A stretch of 64,000 nt of DNA from Cytospora piceicola. Its lineage: Eukaryota > Ascomycota > Sordariomycetes > Diaporthales > Cytosporaceae. The position numbers were made by a program, and so were the translations under genes. Positions 1 to 11,452 of the stretch are shown here, piece after piece. The notes beneath the pieces were generated by a model. The model did no database searches. It was not told the origin of the DNA and saw only the letters and a program-made list of their open reading frames with translations. Within the stretch, counting starts at the first letter, position 1. Each line of letters opens with the position of its first letter. The stretch lies in the NCBI GenBank assembly GCA_023375675.1, contig JALQBC010000017.1, positions 62,001 through 126,000 on the forward strand, in the 5' to 3' direction.

Positions 1-1237
1 TGCAGTGAACCCACTGTACTCGGGTAGACAGCTCCTACGGGTAGTTACCTCGTTGTTGTTACTCGCCTGGGGTACGTACAGCCTTGGACTGCCCAGAGAC
101 GCGATTTACGAAGGTCACGATATATAAAATGGTGAGAGGAACAATAGAGATAATAGGCAGATGGGTGTAAGTATTTCAGATTAGTTAGAGGTAACAACTA
201 AGGTAGTAAGCTTAAGGGAGGGAAGGCCCCTATAAATACTTACTTAGGTAGGTCGACCTGACGGCAGTCAGGTGACCCTGTAGGTCTAATATTATTAATT
301 ATACAGATTACTAGAATCTTCGATATAACTTCGCAATGAATACAGATACGATGGACTAGTTCGGCCTAGTTATATCCCGCAGAGGAACCATCGAGAAGCT
401 GCCCACCGAACTCGAGCGTTAGCAACTCACTTCACCACTGCGCCGTAACACACTATACTACGGCAGGTGCCCTAGGGCGAGAACCTTAGGAATGTGCTGG
501 GGAGGATGGGGGGCAAGGTCGCCGGAGTCTTTAGCAAGCCGACTATGCACAGACCACAAAATGCGACAGACGAAGCCCTGGAGTAGGCCAAGTCAGTGGG
601 CACCGACTGTGTCGTATCCATCTGTGGTGGGAGCACCACCTGGGCATCGGCGTGGGTAGCGGAATTATATATACCTAATTCATTCACCATAAGTTGTAAC
701 TGTCACATCACAAGAAGGACTGTTTCAGTGCCTCGATCTGACTGTGATTGAAAGTGTAGTTATTGAAACAGATGTCGATCAAGTACCATACATCAGCCAT
801 ATTGCCGCATTACCCTCCCAAACCTGGGAATCTCTGCATTGCAAGTTTCAAATTTGCGCCTTCCCTACTTGACAGGTCACACTGCAGTACGCTTGATATC
901 AAGATGTTAAGATCACTTATGAGTCAATCAGAGCGTCTTATTCTACCTACTCATCACGCCTCTTCGTGACCTCTCTGGAAAACCTGCTAATACTGGACCA
1001 ATACCCGGGTGCCGTCTACCAGTATTCACTTCCTTTTCATGAATAGGCTTTTCATGGAACGTTTTGCGCAGTATAAAATCCCCCTTAAATCTCTATAACT
1101 GCGCTTCTCTTGCTCTCTTTAGTACAGCGTAGAGCGACTATCCCCGGAACCAAATTGAGCCTACCACGTGCATAAATCGGCCAGACACCCATACAGCAAT
1201 TGTCTTTCTCAAACAGTCTACAGCAAATTCAGCAGAC
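1..1237. other. intergenic, no supportable gene
   Basis: Only short open frames without domain or splice logic are present. A partial copy of the TACCTAGG-type satellite lies near 235-256. The last 170 bases contain a TATA-like element that could serve the small gene starting at 1238. Confidence 0.6.
1072..1078 (+). promoter_or_regulatory. TATA-like element upstream of the 1238 gene
   Basis: TATAAAA lies about 160 bases before the ATG at 1238 and is followed by a pyrimidine-rich stretch typical of fungal 5' leaders. The position fits a core promoter with a leader of about 100 bases; the assignment is inference. Confidence 0.4.
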
Positions 1238-1531
1238 ATGTGTCATATTGCAATTCAGCCGTACTGGTGCTCGATTGTGGGATGCGAAAATATCGTTAGC
1301 GAAGAGGAACTCGAGAAAGTATGCAACAAGGTCGCAAGGAATGGCCAGAATTGGGGAGCTTGCAACAAGGTGGAGAGCACCAAATGGAGGTTGCCGGCCA
1401 AAGAATCAACAACACTGGAATGCCCAAATTGCGAACAAAGGCGGCGAGAGGGCATGGCTCGTGAGGAAATACAAATTTCTGCTCTGGAGCATGAGGACAG
1501 GGGCTATGGTGCTCATTGGGGGCAACGCTAG
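1238..1531 (+). CDS. small cysteine-rich hypothetical protein
   Basis: A 97-residue single-exon frame. It opens MCHIAIQPYWC and has further cysteines at GCEN, VCNK, ACNK and a CPNC pair followed by a charged C-terminal tail, so it could bind zinc through spaced Cys pairs. Small proteins that start MCxxI and carry Cys pairs occur as uncharacterised families in Pezizomycotina, and the gene at 11453-12228 opens in a similar way (MCFHIIPLCPGC). There is no signal peptide or membrane segment, so it is probably cytosolic or nuclear. I do not recognise a function. Support comes from the Cys pattern and the nearby TATA element; the frame is short and could be a chance frame. Confidence 0.5.
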   Translation: MCHIAIQPYWCSIVGCENIVSEEELEKVCNKVARNGQNWGACNKVESTKWRLPAKESTTLECPNCEQRRREGMAREEIQISALEHEDRGYGAHWGQR

Positions 1532-2798
1532 CGACCTTGAATATCAGGATTCGGCTGACTACCCTAGGGTATGGAAACTCAATCAGGAGCTCCCACGACC
1601 CTGAAGAGGGACCCTCTGGATATGGCTCAGGTCGGAACTACTGTGGCTCTGGTTCTGGTTAGGGGCCTTATAGGTTTGGTTTGCCAGCCTCCGTGGTGAG
1701 ACATACGCGCATGGAAGCACTTAGCATGGCACGAGAACGTATTCGCAGTATACTGGAGCGTGCACATGTGGTACCCCAGAACCAAGAGCCTCACAGGCAT
1801 AATGTTTTGGTATTTATCCTTCCTGATACTTTCCAAACCAACTGCTCTCCTGTTTGTTTTTAGCATCCTGAACTGTAAATTATTACCCACTTCATATAAA
1901 GTCTGAAGAGGTACCCGAGTGGCAATTCGCATTCATGTCACTTGCTTCAAGGTTCGGCCCAAGTTGACTTATGTCCTTGGATTGCTCATGATGGTGGGGA
2001 TTGTACATGAAAAGCACATGCTGGTCCCTGTGTGCGCATTCTGGAGGTCGGCGCCAGCACTGGGGCTAGAACGCTGTGATGTTCGAAGCATCGGATACAG
2101 CCACGGCGGGCGGGCCGCTCGCTGCACTTTACCAGTTCACCAACGTAAGTGGTCGCTTCGAGGATGTGTGTTCAGTTTGCGCACTGGGGTGATGTTTCTT
2201 TTTCTTTTGGCACACTCGTTACCAACTCTGGCTTTTCTGCGCATGGCGGCGTCGAATTCGGGAGCTAGGGTAACGTGACCGCAAACCAGGTCAATACTTG
2301 ATATACATTCTATCCCGAAGGCCTGAGCCAACATACACATTTTGATCAAGCCTGGATGCAACCTCTCGCTCGTGAATTTCAGAAGGTGAGCTTGATAAGC
2401 AGCTTCTGTGTGGTCTCCTGCCGCAGTAGCAATGAGATTGTGTTGACCGTCTGGAAGACATCTGGCCCACAGATATTGGCCGTTGCGCCCCCCCCCCCTC
2501 TCCTGACCGACACTTAGTGTTATTGATTGGTACCAAAGGCTAGAAGATAGCGGCTTTACTGGAATGGGTTTCGAGACCACGACTGTGAAAGACGCGATCA
2601 GTATTCGACTATCACCATACTGTCGACAGTGCCACCGAACACGCGCCACCTGGTTTCGGTGATCTCATCCGCATCACGAGCAGCTCTGCGAGGTCTCCCC
2701 CACCCGCCTGGATGGAATTCCTGCAACCATCACTCTCCCGTACAGTTTCAGGCCCACTGCCAGCGGTAAACGTTTTGGAGACTGCTCCAGTAACATTA
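1532..2798. other. intergenic; poly-C tract at 2488-2498
   Basis: No gene can be supported. A 170-residue open frame on the minus strand (2137-2649) crosses the 11-base poly-C run and has no recognisable domain, so I do not call it. Confidence 0.5.
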
Positions 2799-3199
2799 TA
2801 GGTTAGCTGGCAAGATCTGTGTGGCCCAGCGAGATGGACCAGTCTTACTCCACAATGAGTTACATTTCTTATTTTGCTATGGAGGAGCTCCGGGCGTAGT
2901 GGAAAAGACTGCTACCTTCGTGCACGAACTCAGGGAGGCCGGCTACGGCGTCGCGAACCAGGCTGATCTTGTCAGGCCGATGGGTTCGTGAGAAGGATGG
3001 CATGCCCCCTGTTCGTGATATGAGCCAAGCAACAATGGTTCTTCAGACAAAATAATGCTCTAGACTCGAGGTATGTTGAAAATCGCAAACTGGTTGACTA
3101 CTCCTCTCCCTCCTAGGGTATCGTATTGGAGAAGATGGGAACTTGATCGAGATGATGGAATTGCAATGTATCATGGGCCTGCTAGATCATAGTACATAG
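2799..3199 (+). pseudogene. glyoxalase/VOC-like fragment, probably decayed
   Basis: One frame at about 2801-2990 reads LHFLFCYGG, then VEKTATFVHELREAGYGVA. This resembles the helix and strand order of glyoxalase/bleomycin-resistance (VOC) domains, in which a residue run ending AAGY precedes the metal-binding segment. It meets an in-frame stop just after PMGS. A second piece at 3117-3199 reads GEDGNLIEMMEL, which resembles the DPDGNxIE end of the VOC fold. It can be joined by an intron from 2984 (GTTCGT) to 3116 (branch TTGACTAC, acceptor CTCCTAG) that keeps the frame. The central metal-ligand region is short or missing and no convincing first exon was found. It could be a poorly modelled gene, but a remnant is more likely. 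Confidence 0.33.
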
Positions 3200-4962
3200 C
3201 TCACATCCACATGCACACCAAGTCCCCGTACTCTACTTGTACCCTCTTATAAGCTAGCAATCACGGTGGCCACTGAAATCATTAGTGGACACAACTGAAG
3301 GCTTCCTGGAGCGCACTTAGCAATCAGCTCTGGTCCTGGATTGCTCTGTCAAACTTGCGTCCAAGGATACAGACCCGTGATATAGCAGTTAGTTGTAATT
3401 ATGATCAGACTATGAAAGCCTTGGGGAGGTTTGAGACTACACTAACCTAAGCAGCAGTGCCTATAGGTGAATCTGCACAACGACTTAAGCAGAAGAAGTT
3501 GAAAATACACTGAACACGTTACATGGGAATATTTTTGATATGGTCGCAATCCACACATACACTCTGAACCAGAAGAATCACCAGCCCCGGGCAGGTATAT
3601 CGTTGCGATATGGTTGGTTCCAGATCTTGCAAAACGGTCTAGATGTAACCTTGGAATCATCAAAGGGAAACGCCGGCTGCCCAAATGTGTTTAATTCAAC
3701 ATTTGGTACCCAGATTTCAGAGATTCTAGCAGCTGCTGAGCAGTAATAGCAGTGGATAGTAAGGAGGGGGGCATCTCAACAGAGACTGGACATTCTGGAA
3801 CCCTTATGTACATGCAGGTCTAGTAGTATGTAGCCCCGGCAAAAAGAACCTTGGTTTCATGGGAGGATACCTACTGAGTAGGTATTTCATGTTGGTCCAA
3901 GCCAATCCAACTTCAATTCAGCTTACAGCGCACATGCAGGCGGCCTGACATATTGACGGACATATCAGTCCAACATCGGCCGAGATGAAGCTTCTCAGCT
4001 CCCCATGGGAATTGCTGAACATGACGTCGACATGACAGCTCCCGTTTCCTTTCTCTCCCACCTCTCGATGGTCCCCGAATATCTCCGGCGAGCTTATATA
4101 CTCCAACAACTGTCTTGTTTGCACCAAGCTCCCTTGTCGCTGTCCAGCCCCTGGATATGGATGGGAACACATGTTGTCCAGGTATATGGACTATGGAACC
4201 TATGGCTCAGCTATTACCACGACTCCGGCTGCAGCATTGGCATCCATCGATGCCCTCGCGAGTCCGTCCCTTCAAGGGTCGAAACGGTGCTCGAATCAAC
4301 GGACTGCAGCTGAATTGTTGTGCACTGCAAAGGGAACGACACGAGCATGATCCAGGGCAAGGGCTAGGCACTGCTTCATGCGAGGGCCGGATCAGTACCA
4401 TATCTGGGAAACATTTTCTCGAAGCTGCTACTGTGGGAGGTCAATGAGGACGACGGCTCTTGAGCCTTCCACCATGGGCTGGTGGTCGAGAAGAACTAGA
4501 TCCTGTAGACAAATGACAGGGAGCTGTTGGGCCCAGCAACCTCCTTAATCGCATCATCTGGCGAAAGCCCAGGGCGCAGATGCCGACCTGGTGACAAGCC
4601 GGGGCACCGTCGATACATAGGGTACTCATCGCGACCGTGCAACACATCGTTTATAAGGACAAGGCCTTTCGACGGAAGATCCAAGGCCACTCGACAGTCA
4701 GAAGGGGTTTGACCATTGCGGCCGCCCAGTATGCGTGCGTAAGACGATTTCCTGCTACTGCAACAGTTTCAGTCTGCCAGTGGGCTGCATGTGCCCATTC
4801 ATTTTGGGACATCGACGGGTAGAGGAAGCCTGCAGGGCCGTTGATCTGCCCAAGTGCGACGCTGCGGTTCAATTTTCTAAGTCTTGGTTCATCTGCCCTA
4901 TGTGTTCTCAAAAGACCGGCAAAAAGCAGCGGCTAAAGCCCCTTGACTCTTCCAATACCATG
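3200..4962. other. intergenic, no supportable gene
   Basis: Several overlapping frames of 60-110 residues occur on both strands between 3900 and 4910, but none shows a domain, a start context or a consistent chain of exons. A possible remnant on the minus strand (4441-4911) was considered and not called. Confidence 0.5.
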
Positions 4963-6626
4963 TTATAGAACATACCGGAAGCTCGGGTTCTCAAAATCTG
5001 TCGCATCAGCCCCATCATACCCCTGGTTTTCTACTGCTCCAGACGCAGTAGCGGCTTCATCCCTCTTTTTGTTCCTTGCCTGCAACATCACCCTCAGGCC
5101 AAATGCAACGCAGACCTGTGCAACAGCGCAGGCCAAGATTAGCTTGCACCCAGTCTCGTAGTACGGCTTCTCTTTCGAAAGGAACGCATGTGGGCCGATG
5201 ATATTACCGGCACAGTATGCCAGAAATACCAACGCACTACTCGTTGTCCGCTTTGTGTACCCTCCCAGGTTCATAGTCGGCATCTGCAGCGCTAGTACAA
5301 GGGATGTAACATACGCGCCGGAGATGTAATACCCTATCAACACGCCTATTCTGTTGGCGTAAGTTGTCCGGTCCATTTTCCAGATAAGACTGACGCCGAT
5401 GATGGTCGGCAAGATATACAGAGCCATGACAATTGTGCGTTGGTTCTTATAGTGCGAGGCTATCCACGTGCCCGAAAGAATCCACACCACCTGGAAGCCA
5501 CCTTGCGGAATTCCTAATGCTGTGGTCTTGAGAGGGTTGCTGACGAGGCCTTTGACGATGAGTTTGCCGAAGTTGGCATATCCGCCGTTGATCGTTTCGT
5601 TCAGCAACACAAACAAGAACAGCAGCCACACCTGCGGATCCACAAACGTCTCGCGGACTTGTGGCCACTTGATAGTCTGGTTCAATATTCCGGTCTTTCC
5701 CAGTCGTCCTCTTGCGATGAGTAGCGCTTTCTCTTCCAGGCTGAACCGCTTCGCTGAAATAATAGAGTCTGGCAGGAAGAAGAACATGATAAGGCCCCAT
5801 ATAACGGTGATGCCACCGCAGAGCAGGAAGATGGCCTTCCAGACGGGGAAGGTTTCGATCTGGCCAATTCCATATGTCAAGATACCGCCGATCATAGAGC
5901 CTACGCCGTTGCAGCAGTAGAAGATGCCCGCGCGGAAGGGCTGTTCTGGGCGAGTGTACCTTCAGGGCCACTTTATCTTAGCATACCGACTCCTTTCAAG
6001 TCGAAGCCACCGACAAGAGGACAGGCGTATGTAACTCACCACATAGCGACGATCATCATGAAGCAGGTCGTGATTGGTGCCTCAAACACACCCAAGAAGA
6101 CCCGACAAGTTCCCAATCCGGCAAAATCCTTGGTCGACGCCGTGATCATCAATATGGCTCCCCAAAGAGTAACGCATCCGGAGACGATCTTGGCCATCCG
6201 CGTCTTCTGCGCAGCCCACATCCAAGGGTACTCAGCTACCAGATAGGCGAAGTAGAACATGGAAGTAAACCAGGCATACTGGTCCGAGGTGATACCGGTC
6301 TCGGTAAACAGATCGAAGACCGCGGCGTATGACATGGCTTGCTTGTCAATATACTGCAGAACATAGGTGCCGGCCAATAGGGGCAGGACGACGAGGTCGA
6401 TTTTGCGGACTAGGCGTTTGTTCATTGCTTCGTCGGTGAGGAGCTCGGCGAGATACTCCTCTGAGAAGTTGTGTTCCCTGAGAAAGAGTTCGGAGGCGTC
6501 GAGGGCGCCGATCTCACCCTGTGTGATGGATTTGACCTGTGATATAGAGAAACTGTCGTCCGCAACCTTGACGTCGGTGTTGCTAGGTTGCTTCTCCAGC
6601 GTGAGCTTCTCGTTCGTGGTGGCCAT
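4963..6626 (-). CDS. MFS transporter, allantoate permease (Dal5) family
   Basis: Two exons, 6626-6040 and 5959-4963, separated by an 80-base intron (GTGAGT donor, AAG acceptor), give 527 residues, the usual length. After a polar N-terminus of about 95 residues, RLVRKIDLVVLPLL and YIDKQAMSYAAVF mark the first helix of anion:cation symporters of the Dal5 type. Repeated hydrophobic segments imply 12 membrane spans in the plasma membrane. The family imports small anions such as allantoate, ureidosuccinate, nicotinate or pantothenate; the substrate here cannot be told. I chose the ATG at 6626 (MATTNEK) because it gives the usual cytosolic N-terminus. An in-frame ATG at 6701 would add 25 residues of low-complexity sequence. 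Confidence 0.87.
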
Positions 6627-7450
6627 GCTGCCTGCACGCTTGGGCAAGGCAGTTTCGAGATGACAGTCCGACGGCAAAGCAAGCAAGGCGAGGCGAGGCA
6701 AGGCAAGAATTGAGTTGTGAGGAACAGCCCTAGGAAAATTCTACCATTGACGGCCATGGCGTAAGGCTGTACATATCCACGCCACGTTGTCTACCTACAT
6801 TGCCGTTATCAGTATGGCTATCAGTTGTCTTGCCCGCGCATCAGACTGGCTACATGTAGTATCACGATATGACCTGAATCGTTATCAAGCTCGTACCCAT
6901 GTTGGCCCTTGCACATCAAATCCCAACTCTGATATGCAAGCTGCCAAGCGACTGGGACATCCGCAGTTGGTAAAGCTCAAAGGTATGGCAGTGGATCATT
7001 CGCCTTCAATGTATTTAGAGTAACCCTTGGGAAAGGAAGACGCTGAGATCCGACGCATTGTTCGATTCAAAAGACTATTTCCCACTTCTTTGTTATGGGA
7101 GTCAATGCGATATGGATAGCGATGGGGCCCAAAGCATACGGACCTGCTGATGACCACCCAGACCCGGTGCAGATCCGTACTTGACCTTATCTTTACACAA
7201 GTGAGCAGGTCAGAACATGTCCCGGGACCGGCCTTCAACCGTCTTGATGCCGGTGTCATGCCGGTTCGGCTCAAGTACTCCGACGTCGCCTTCCAACGGC
7301 AAGTCTCTACCACAAACGGGAGGAGGCACTGTATGATGTTCATTTTGGTCTGAATAAGAAAGAGTCTGGAGTGAAGATAGATCAACCACACTAATCAGAA
7401 CGGCCAAAGATCGTGTAGATCCAGTCAGCCCGTCAACATTGTATCCCATC
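6627..7450. other. divergent promoter region
   Basis: It separates the Dal5-like permease (minus strand) from the carboxylesterase (plus strand), so both promoters must lie here. I see no repeat, RNA gene or further coding frame that can be supported. Confidence 0.6.
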
Positions 7451-9168
7451 ATGGTCTTACAAGTCGGCTCCTCCCGGCCAGCGGCCCAATTGCCCTGTCA
7501 GGGCAAAGTCATCGGCATCACCATTCCTAAGGATGAAGCTTCTTTTCGTCCAAGTGCCGTCGACTGCTTTCTGGGAATTCCCTACGCCTTACCTCCTGTG
7601 GGCGACAGACGATTTCGCCCCGCAGAGAAACTCCCGCCGTCACCTGAGGATGTCTTTGACGCTTCCAAGTACGGCCCAGCTGCCCCCGGGAAACAACTCG
7701 CAAAGCCTGCGCCTGGGTCGCCGGGGCTAGTGTACAATGAGGATTGTCTCACGGCGAACGTTTTTCGGCAGGAAGGCTCTACTAGGGATGGCAAGTTGCT
7801 GCCAGTAGCGGTTTACATCCATGGAGGCGCGTTCAACCGCGGGACGGCGACCATGCACAACACCGCATCTATGATGAGCTGGGCACAGGAGCCTTTCGTC
7901 GCCATATCATTCAACTACCGTGTTGGCGCGTTGGGGTTCCTACCCAGCACCCTCAGTGCGAAAGAGGGCGTGTTGAATTTGGGATTGAAGGATCAGATTG
8001 TCCTGTTTGAGTGGGTGAAGGAGAATGCTGCAGCGTTTGGTGGTGATCCACAGAACATCACATTGTTTGGCCTTTCGGCGGGAGCACATTCGGTGAGCTG
8101 GACTGAGACGAGGCCCATGGAGGAGATATTAATCGCTGACATTGTCCACAGATTGGCCACCATCTGATGCACTATAAAGAAGGCGACACGCCTTCATTCA
8201 ACCGCGTCATCATCGAGTCCGGCGCACCAACCTCCCGCGCCGTCAGGCCTTACCACGCGCCAGTCCACGAGGAGCAGTTCACAGACTTCCTCGCCGCGGC
8301 GGACGTGCCTTGCGGTCTTCCCGAGGATGAGATATTCCCCTTCCTACGATCACTGCCGAGCGAGACGATCCAGCACGCTCAGATTGAGATCTTCGACAAA
8401 TACAACCCCAGCCTCAAGTGGGCCTTCCAGCCCGTCATCGACGGGGATATCATTCCCCGTCCGCCACTAGACACGTGGAGAAGTGGAAGGTGGCACAAAG
8501 TCCCCATCATGACGGGATTTCAGCGGAACGAGGGAAGCCTCTACGTCGACAAGGCCACGAGCAAGTCGGAGGAGTTCGTGGGCTTCTTCCGTGAACTGCT
8601 ACCGCTTTTGGGTGAGGAAGACTTGCAGACCATTGACAGGCTATATCCCGATCCGGCAAAAATACCCACCTCGCCATACAAGGAGGAGAGGGACGGGGTT
8701 GGTCCGCAATACAAGCGCATTGAGGCTGCGTATGGACACTACGCGTATGTTGCGCCAGCCCGGCAGACAGCCGAGTTCGCAAGCGCAGAGGTGCCGGTGT
8801 ACATGTATCAATGGGCTGCCATTTCAACCTTGTTGAACGGTGCACAACACGCCGATAACATGCGGTATGAGGTATGTGACCCGAAGGTTCTCGCCGTAAG
8901 TGAGAACCAAGCCGTGTTGGCTAAGACAATCAACTCCTACGTAACCAACTTCATCACAAGGGGAGATCCCAATGCCTCTGGCAAAAGTAAAAGCATGCCG
9001 GAATGGGAGACATACCAGAGGGGTTCAGCCAAGTCCATGGTGTTCGGCCTGGGCAACGAAGAGTTGATAGGGGGCGGATTGGGAACGGCAGCGGCTCTCG
9101 TGGACGATGAGTGGGGTCGGAAGGAGAGTGAATTCTGGTGGAGCAAGGTGGATCTGTCCCAGCAATAA
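7451..9168 (+). CDS. type B carboxylesterase/lipase family protein
   Basis: Exons 7451-8092 and 8152-9168 (59-base intron, GTGAGC to CCACAG) encode 552 residues of an alpha/beta hydrolase that cleaves carboxylic esters. Signatures in order are FLGIPYALPP, EDCLTANVF, the oxyanion segment YIHGGAFNRG, NYRVGALGF, and the nucleophile elbow GLSAGAHS (catalytic Ser). These are followed by RNEGSLYV, the likely acidic residue, and GAQHADNMR, the likely His region. The intron falls directly after the nucleophile elbow. There is no signal peptide, so it is probably intracellular. The start is the ATG at 7451; the codon opening the upstream frame at 7439 is TTG. Fungal members act on xenobiotic or secondary-metabolite esters; the substrate is unknown. 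It lies 535 bases upstream of an ACC deaminase on the same strand. Confidence 0.88.
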
Positions 9169-9703
9169 CGATGATACGTACCACCTCGACGAGGCTTGGT
9201 AAAAGTCTCGAGACCAATGGCAATAAGTCGACATCCAATCTGAATCCCAAAGGAACGGAGGATTCCTATGATGCGATAAGGGTGGAGCATCATGTTGTGC
9301 CATATCCGGAAAACTTACCCGAGTTTTCCGCGGCTCCGCGGGCAAGCTGAAATGCGTTATCGCGGCCTTACAATCCGGCGGATGTCTCAAAGCCCGATTG
9401 GCTCCATGACTCGACAAAATGACACCTCAGTATCGAATAAATGCACGAGAATGGTGAGAGAATGGGATGGAAAAGCACAATGGATAGTCGTGCAATAGCA
9501 TGGCTCACGTTTGCCCGGCCATAGTATCACCAAGAAGCGTCCGGCCGATTCCACCCGGACCGATGCCGGATCAGATCGTAGTTGAGTCCGGACGTGGGCG
9601 TTGTCGAAGTTGAACTCATGTAAATAGGTGCCTTCTTCTTCCCACGGCTTCATAAACAGTATTGCGTCGAGTAGTTAACACAAATCCCAAACACATTATC
9701 GAC
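9169..9703. other. intergenic, promoter of the ACC deaminase gene
   Basis: 535 bases between two same-strand genes. No convincing coding frame or repeat; the short frames present have no domain. Confidence 0.6.
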
Positions 9704-10810
9704 ATGTCTACCACTGTTCCCCTTCCAGAGCCATTTGCCTCTATTGAGAGATCCACGTTAACCTTCGGGCCCTCTCCCATCCAGTCTCTTCCCAAGATAT
9801 CCCAGGCCCTTGGTGGAAAGGTCAACGTCTACGCCAAGAGAGAAGATGTCAACTCCGGCCTCGCGTATGGGGGCAACAAGGTACGCAAGCTGGAGTACCT
9901 TGTTCCAGAGGCTGTAGCGGAGGGATGTGACACACTGTGAGATCCTTGCCCCCTTCTTCATGGGCCAGACCTGAATAGAACTGACAATGCTTTCAGCGTG
10001 TCCATTGGTGGAGTGCAGTCCAACCACACAAGAGCCGTCACTGCCGTGGCCGTGGCCTCCGGATTGAAGGCAGCTACCGTTCAAGAGCACTGGGTGGCCT
10101 GGACGGACCCTGGTTACGAGAAGGTCGGCAACCTGCAGCTCTCTCGTCTGATGGGCGGCAACGTCAACCTTGACCCGTCTGGGTTCGGTATAGAGCACAA
10201 GAGTACTCTGGCCAACCTTACCAAGGACCTTGAGAGCAAGGGCCAGAAGCCCTACTACATCCCCGCGGGAGCCAGTGATCACCCTCTTGGAGGCCTTGGC
10301 TTTGCGAGATGGGCATTTGAAGTAGAGCAGCAGGAGAAGGAAATGGGTGTTTTCTTCGATACGGTACTCGTGTGTGCCGTGACAGGGTCAACCTTCGCCG
10401 GAATGATCGCCGGGTTCAAGCTTTCTCAGAAGCAAGGCTCAAAACCAAGACGGATCATCGGTATCGACGCATCCGCAAAGGTCAAGCAGACTTTCGATCA
10501 AGTCCTCCGGATCGCCAAGTTCACCGCCGCCAGGATTGGGCTCTCGGAGGACGATATCACCGAGGCGGATGTGGAGCTGGTAGACAGGTATCACGCCGGC
10601 ACGTACGGTATTCCCGACGAGCAAACGATCGAGGCCATCAAGTTCGGTGCGAGAACCGAGGCTTTTATCACGGACCCGGTATATGAGGGCAAGAGCCTGG
10701 CGGGCATGATGGATATGATCAAGAAGGGGGAGATATCAGAGGGCAGCAACGTCTTGTACGCGCACTTGGGTGGTCAGTTGGCTCTGAATGCTTATTCCAC
10801 AATATCATAA
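9704..10810 (+). CDS. acdS: 1-aminocyclopropane-1-carboxylate (ACC) deaminase
   Basis: Exons 9704-9936 and 9997-10810 (60-base intron, GTGAGA to TTTCAG) encode 348 residues. The enzyme is PLP-dependent and breaks ACC, the ethylene precursor, into 2-oxobutanoate and ammonia in the cytosol. The PLP lysine is K59 in [13 protein letters not shown]; the phosphate- and substrate-binding segment is GGVQSNHTR. Glu308 in VYEGKS and Leu335 in YAHLGG lie 27 residues apart. This matches the Glu295/Leu322 pair that separates true ACC deaminases from the related D-cysteine desulfhydrases. The start at 9704 gives the normal N-terminus. In plant-associated fungi the enzyme can lower host ethylene; that role is inferred here. 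Confidence 0.93.
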
Positions 10811-11452
10811 GTAGAGTATAGCCTCGGCGGTTTGTAAGAGGTCATATACCACATATACCTCAACCATAACCATGGCTTGATCTCCTCATCTGGCGGCCTG
10901 AAATGTTTTCCTATGTAGGTCGCTGTCTGTATACGTAGTCTCACCCCGCCTAGGGTAGTGTACACAAGTAGATACATCGTAACATCCGCGTCCCGGACCT
11001 TCTACTAAGTACCCAGGAATGTGTGTTCTATGGCCTTCGGATCTAAGTCTTTGATGTCCTGTCTTATCGGCTGGAATCTGCCGAGTTCGACGAGGAGAAG
11101 CGGCAAGCCAACATACCAAAAAGCGCACTTGATACAACCCTTGGGAAGAGTTGATTGAATTTGTTTCATTGCCACATCGGTTTCATGTCAATTCTTACGC
11201 TAAGTTGTCCATTAACTCCCATTCAAAACCCGTCGAAACATCCTCAGAAAGCTCAAATTACTACTCAGGAACAAAACACCTAACGTGGAACTACAGTACA
11301 AACATATTGTTCTAACAACCCCCCCCCCCCAATGGGTCCCCACTGATCAAGCCAGTCCGGCTAGCTAACAATTCTTTGCAAAAACAGAATTCACCGCCTC
11401 AGTGTTGAAATACTGTGGCTGCAGTGATAGGCTTATATGTTGGCTCATTCGG
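10811..11452. other. intergenic; poly-C tract at 11319-11330
   Basis: This region holds the 3' ends of two convergent genes. It contains a 12-base poly-C run and no supportable coding frame. Confidence 0.6.

Noticed and set aside
2137..2649. 170-residue open frame on the minus strand
   Set aside because: It crosses a poly-C run, has no domain or splice context and overlaps noncoding-looking sequence on both strands.
3913..4447. Overlapping 85-110-residue frames on both strands
   Set aside because: Three frames on each strand stay open at once, which reflects base composition and not selection on one frame.
4441..4911. Possible coding remnant on the minus strand (frames containing GQINGPAGFLYPS)
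   Set aside because: Composition is suggestive, but two frames would have to be joined without a splice signal and I recognise no family.
7439..7450. Upstream start at 7439 for the carboxylesterase
   Set aside because: The codon is TTG, and the ATG at 7451 gives a normal N-terminus.
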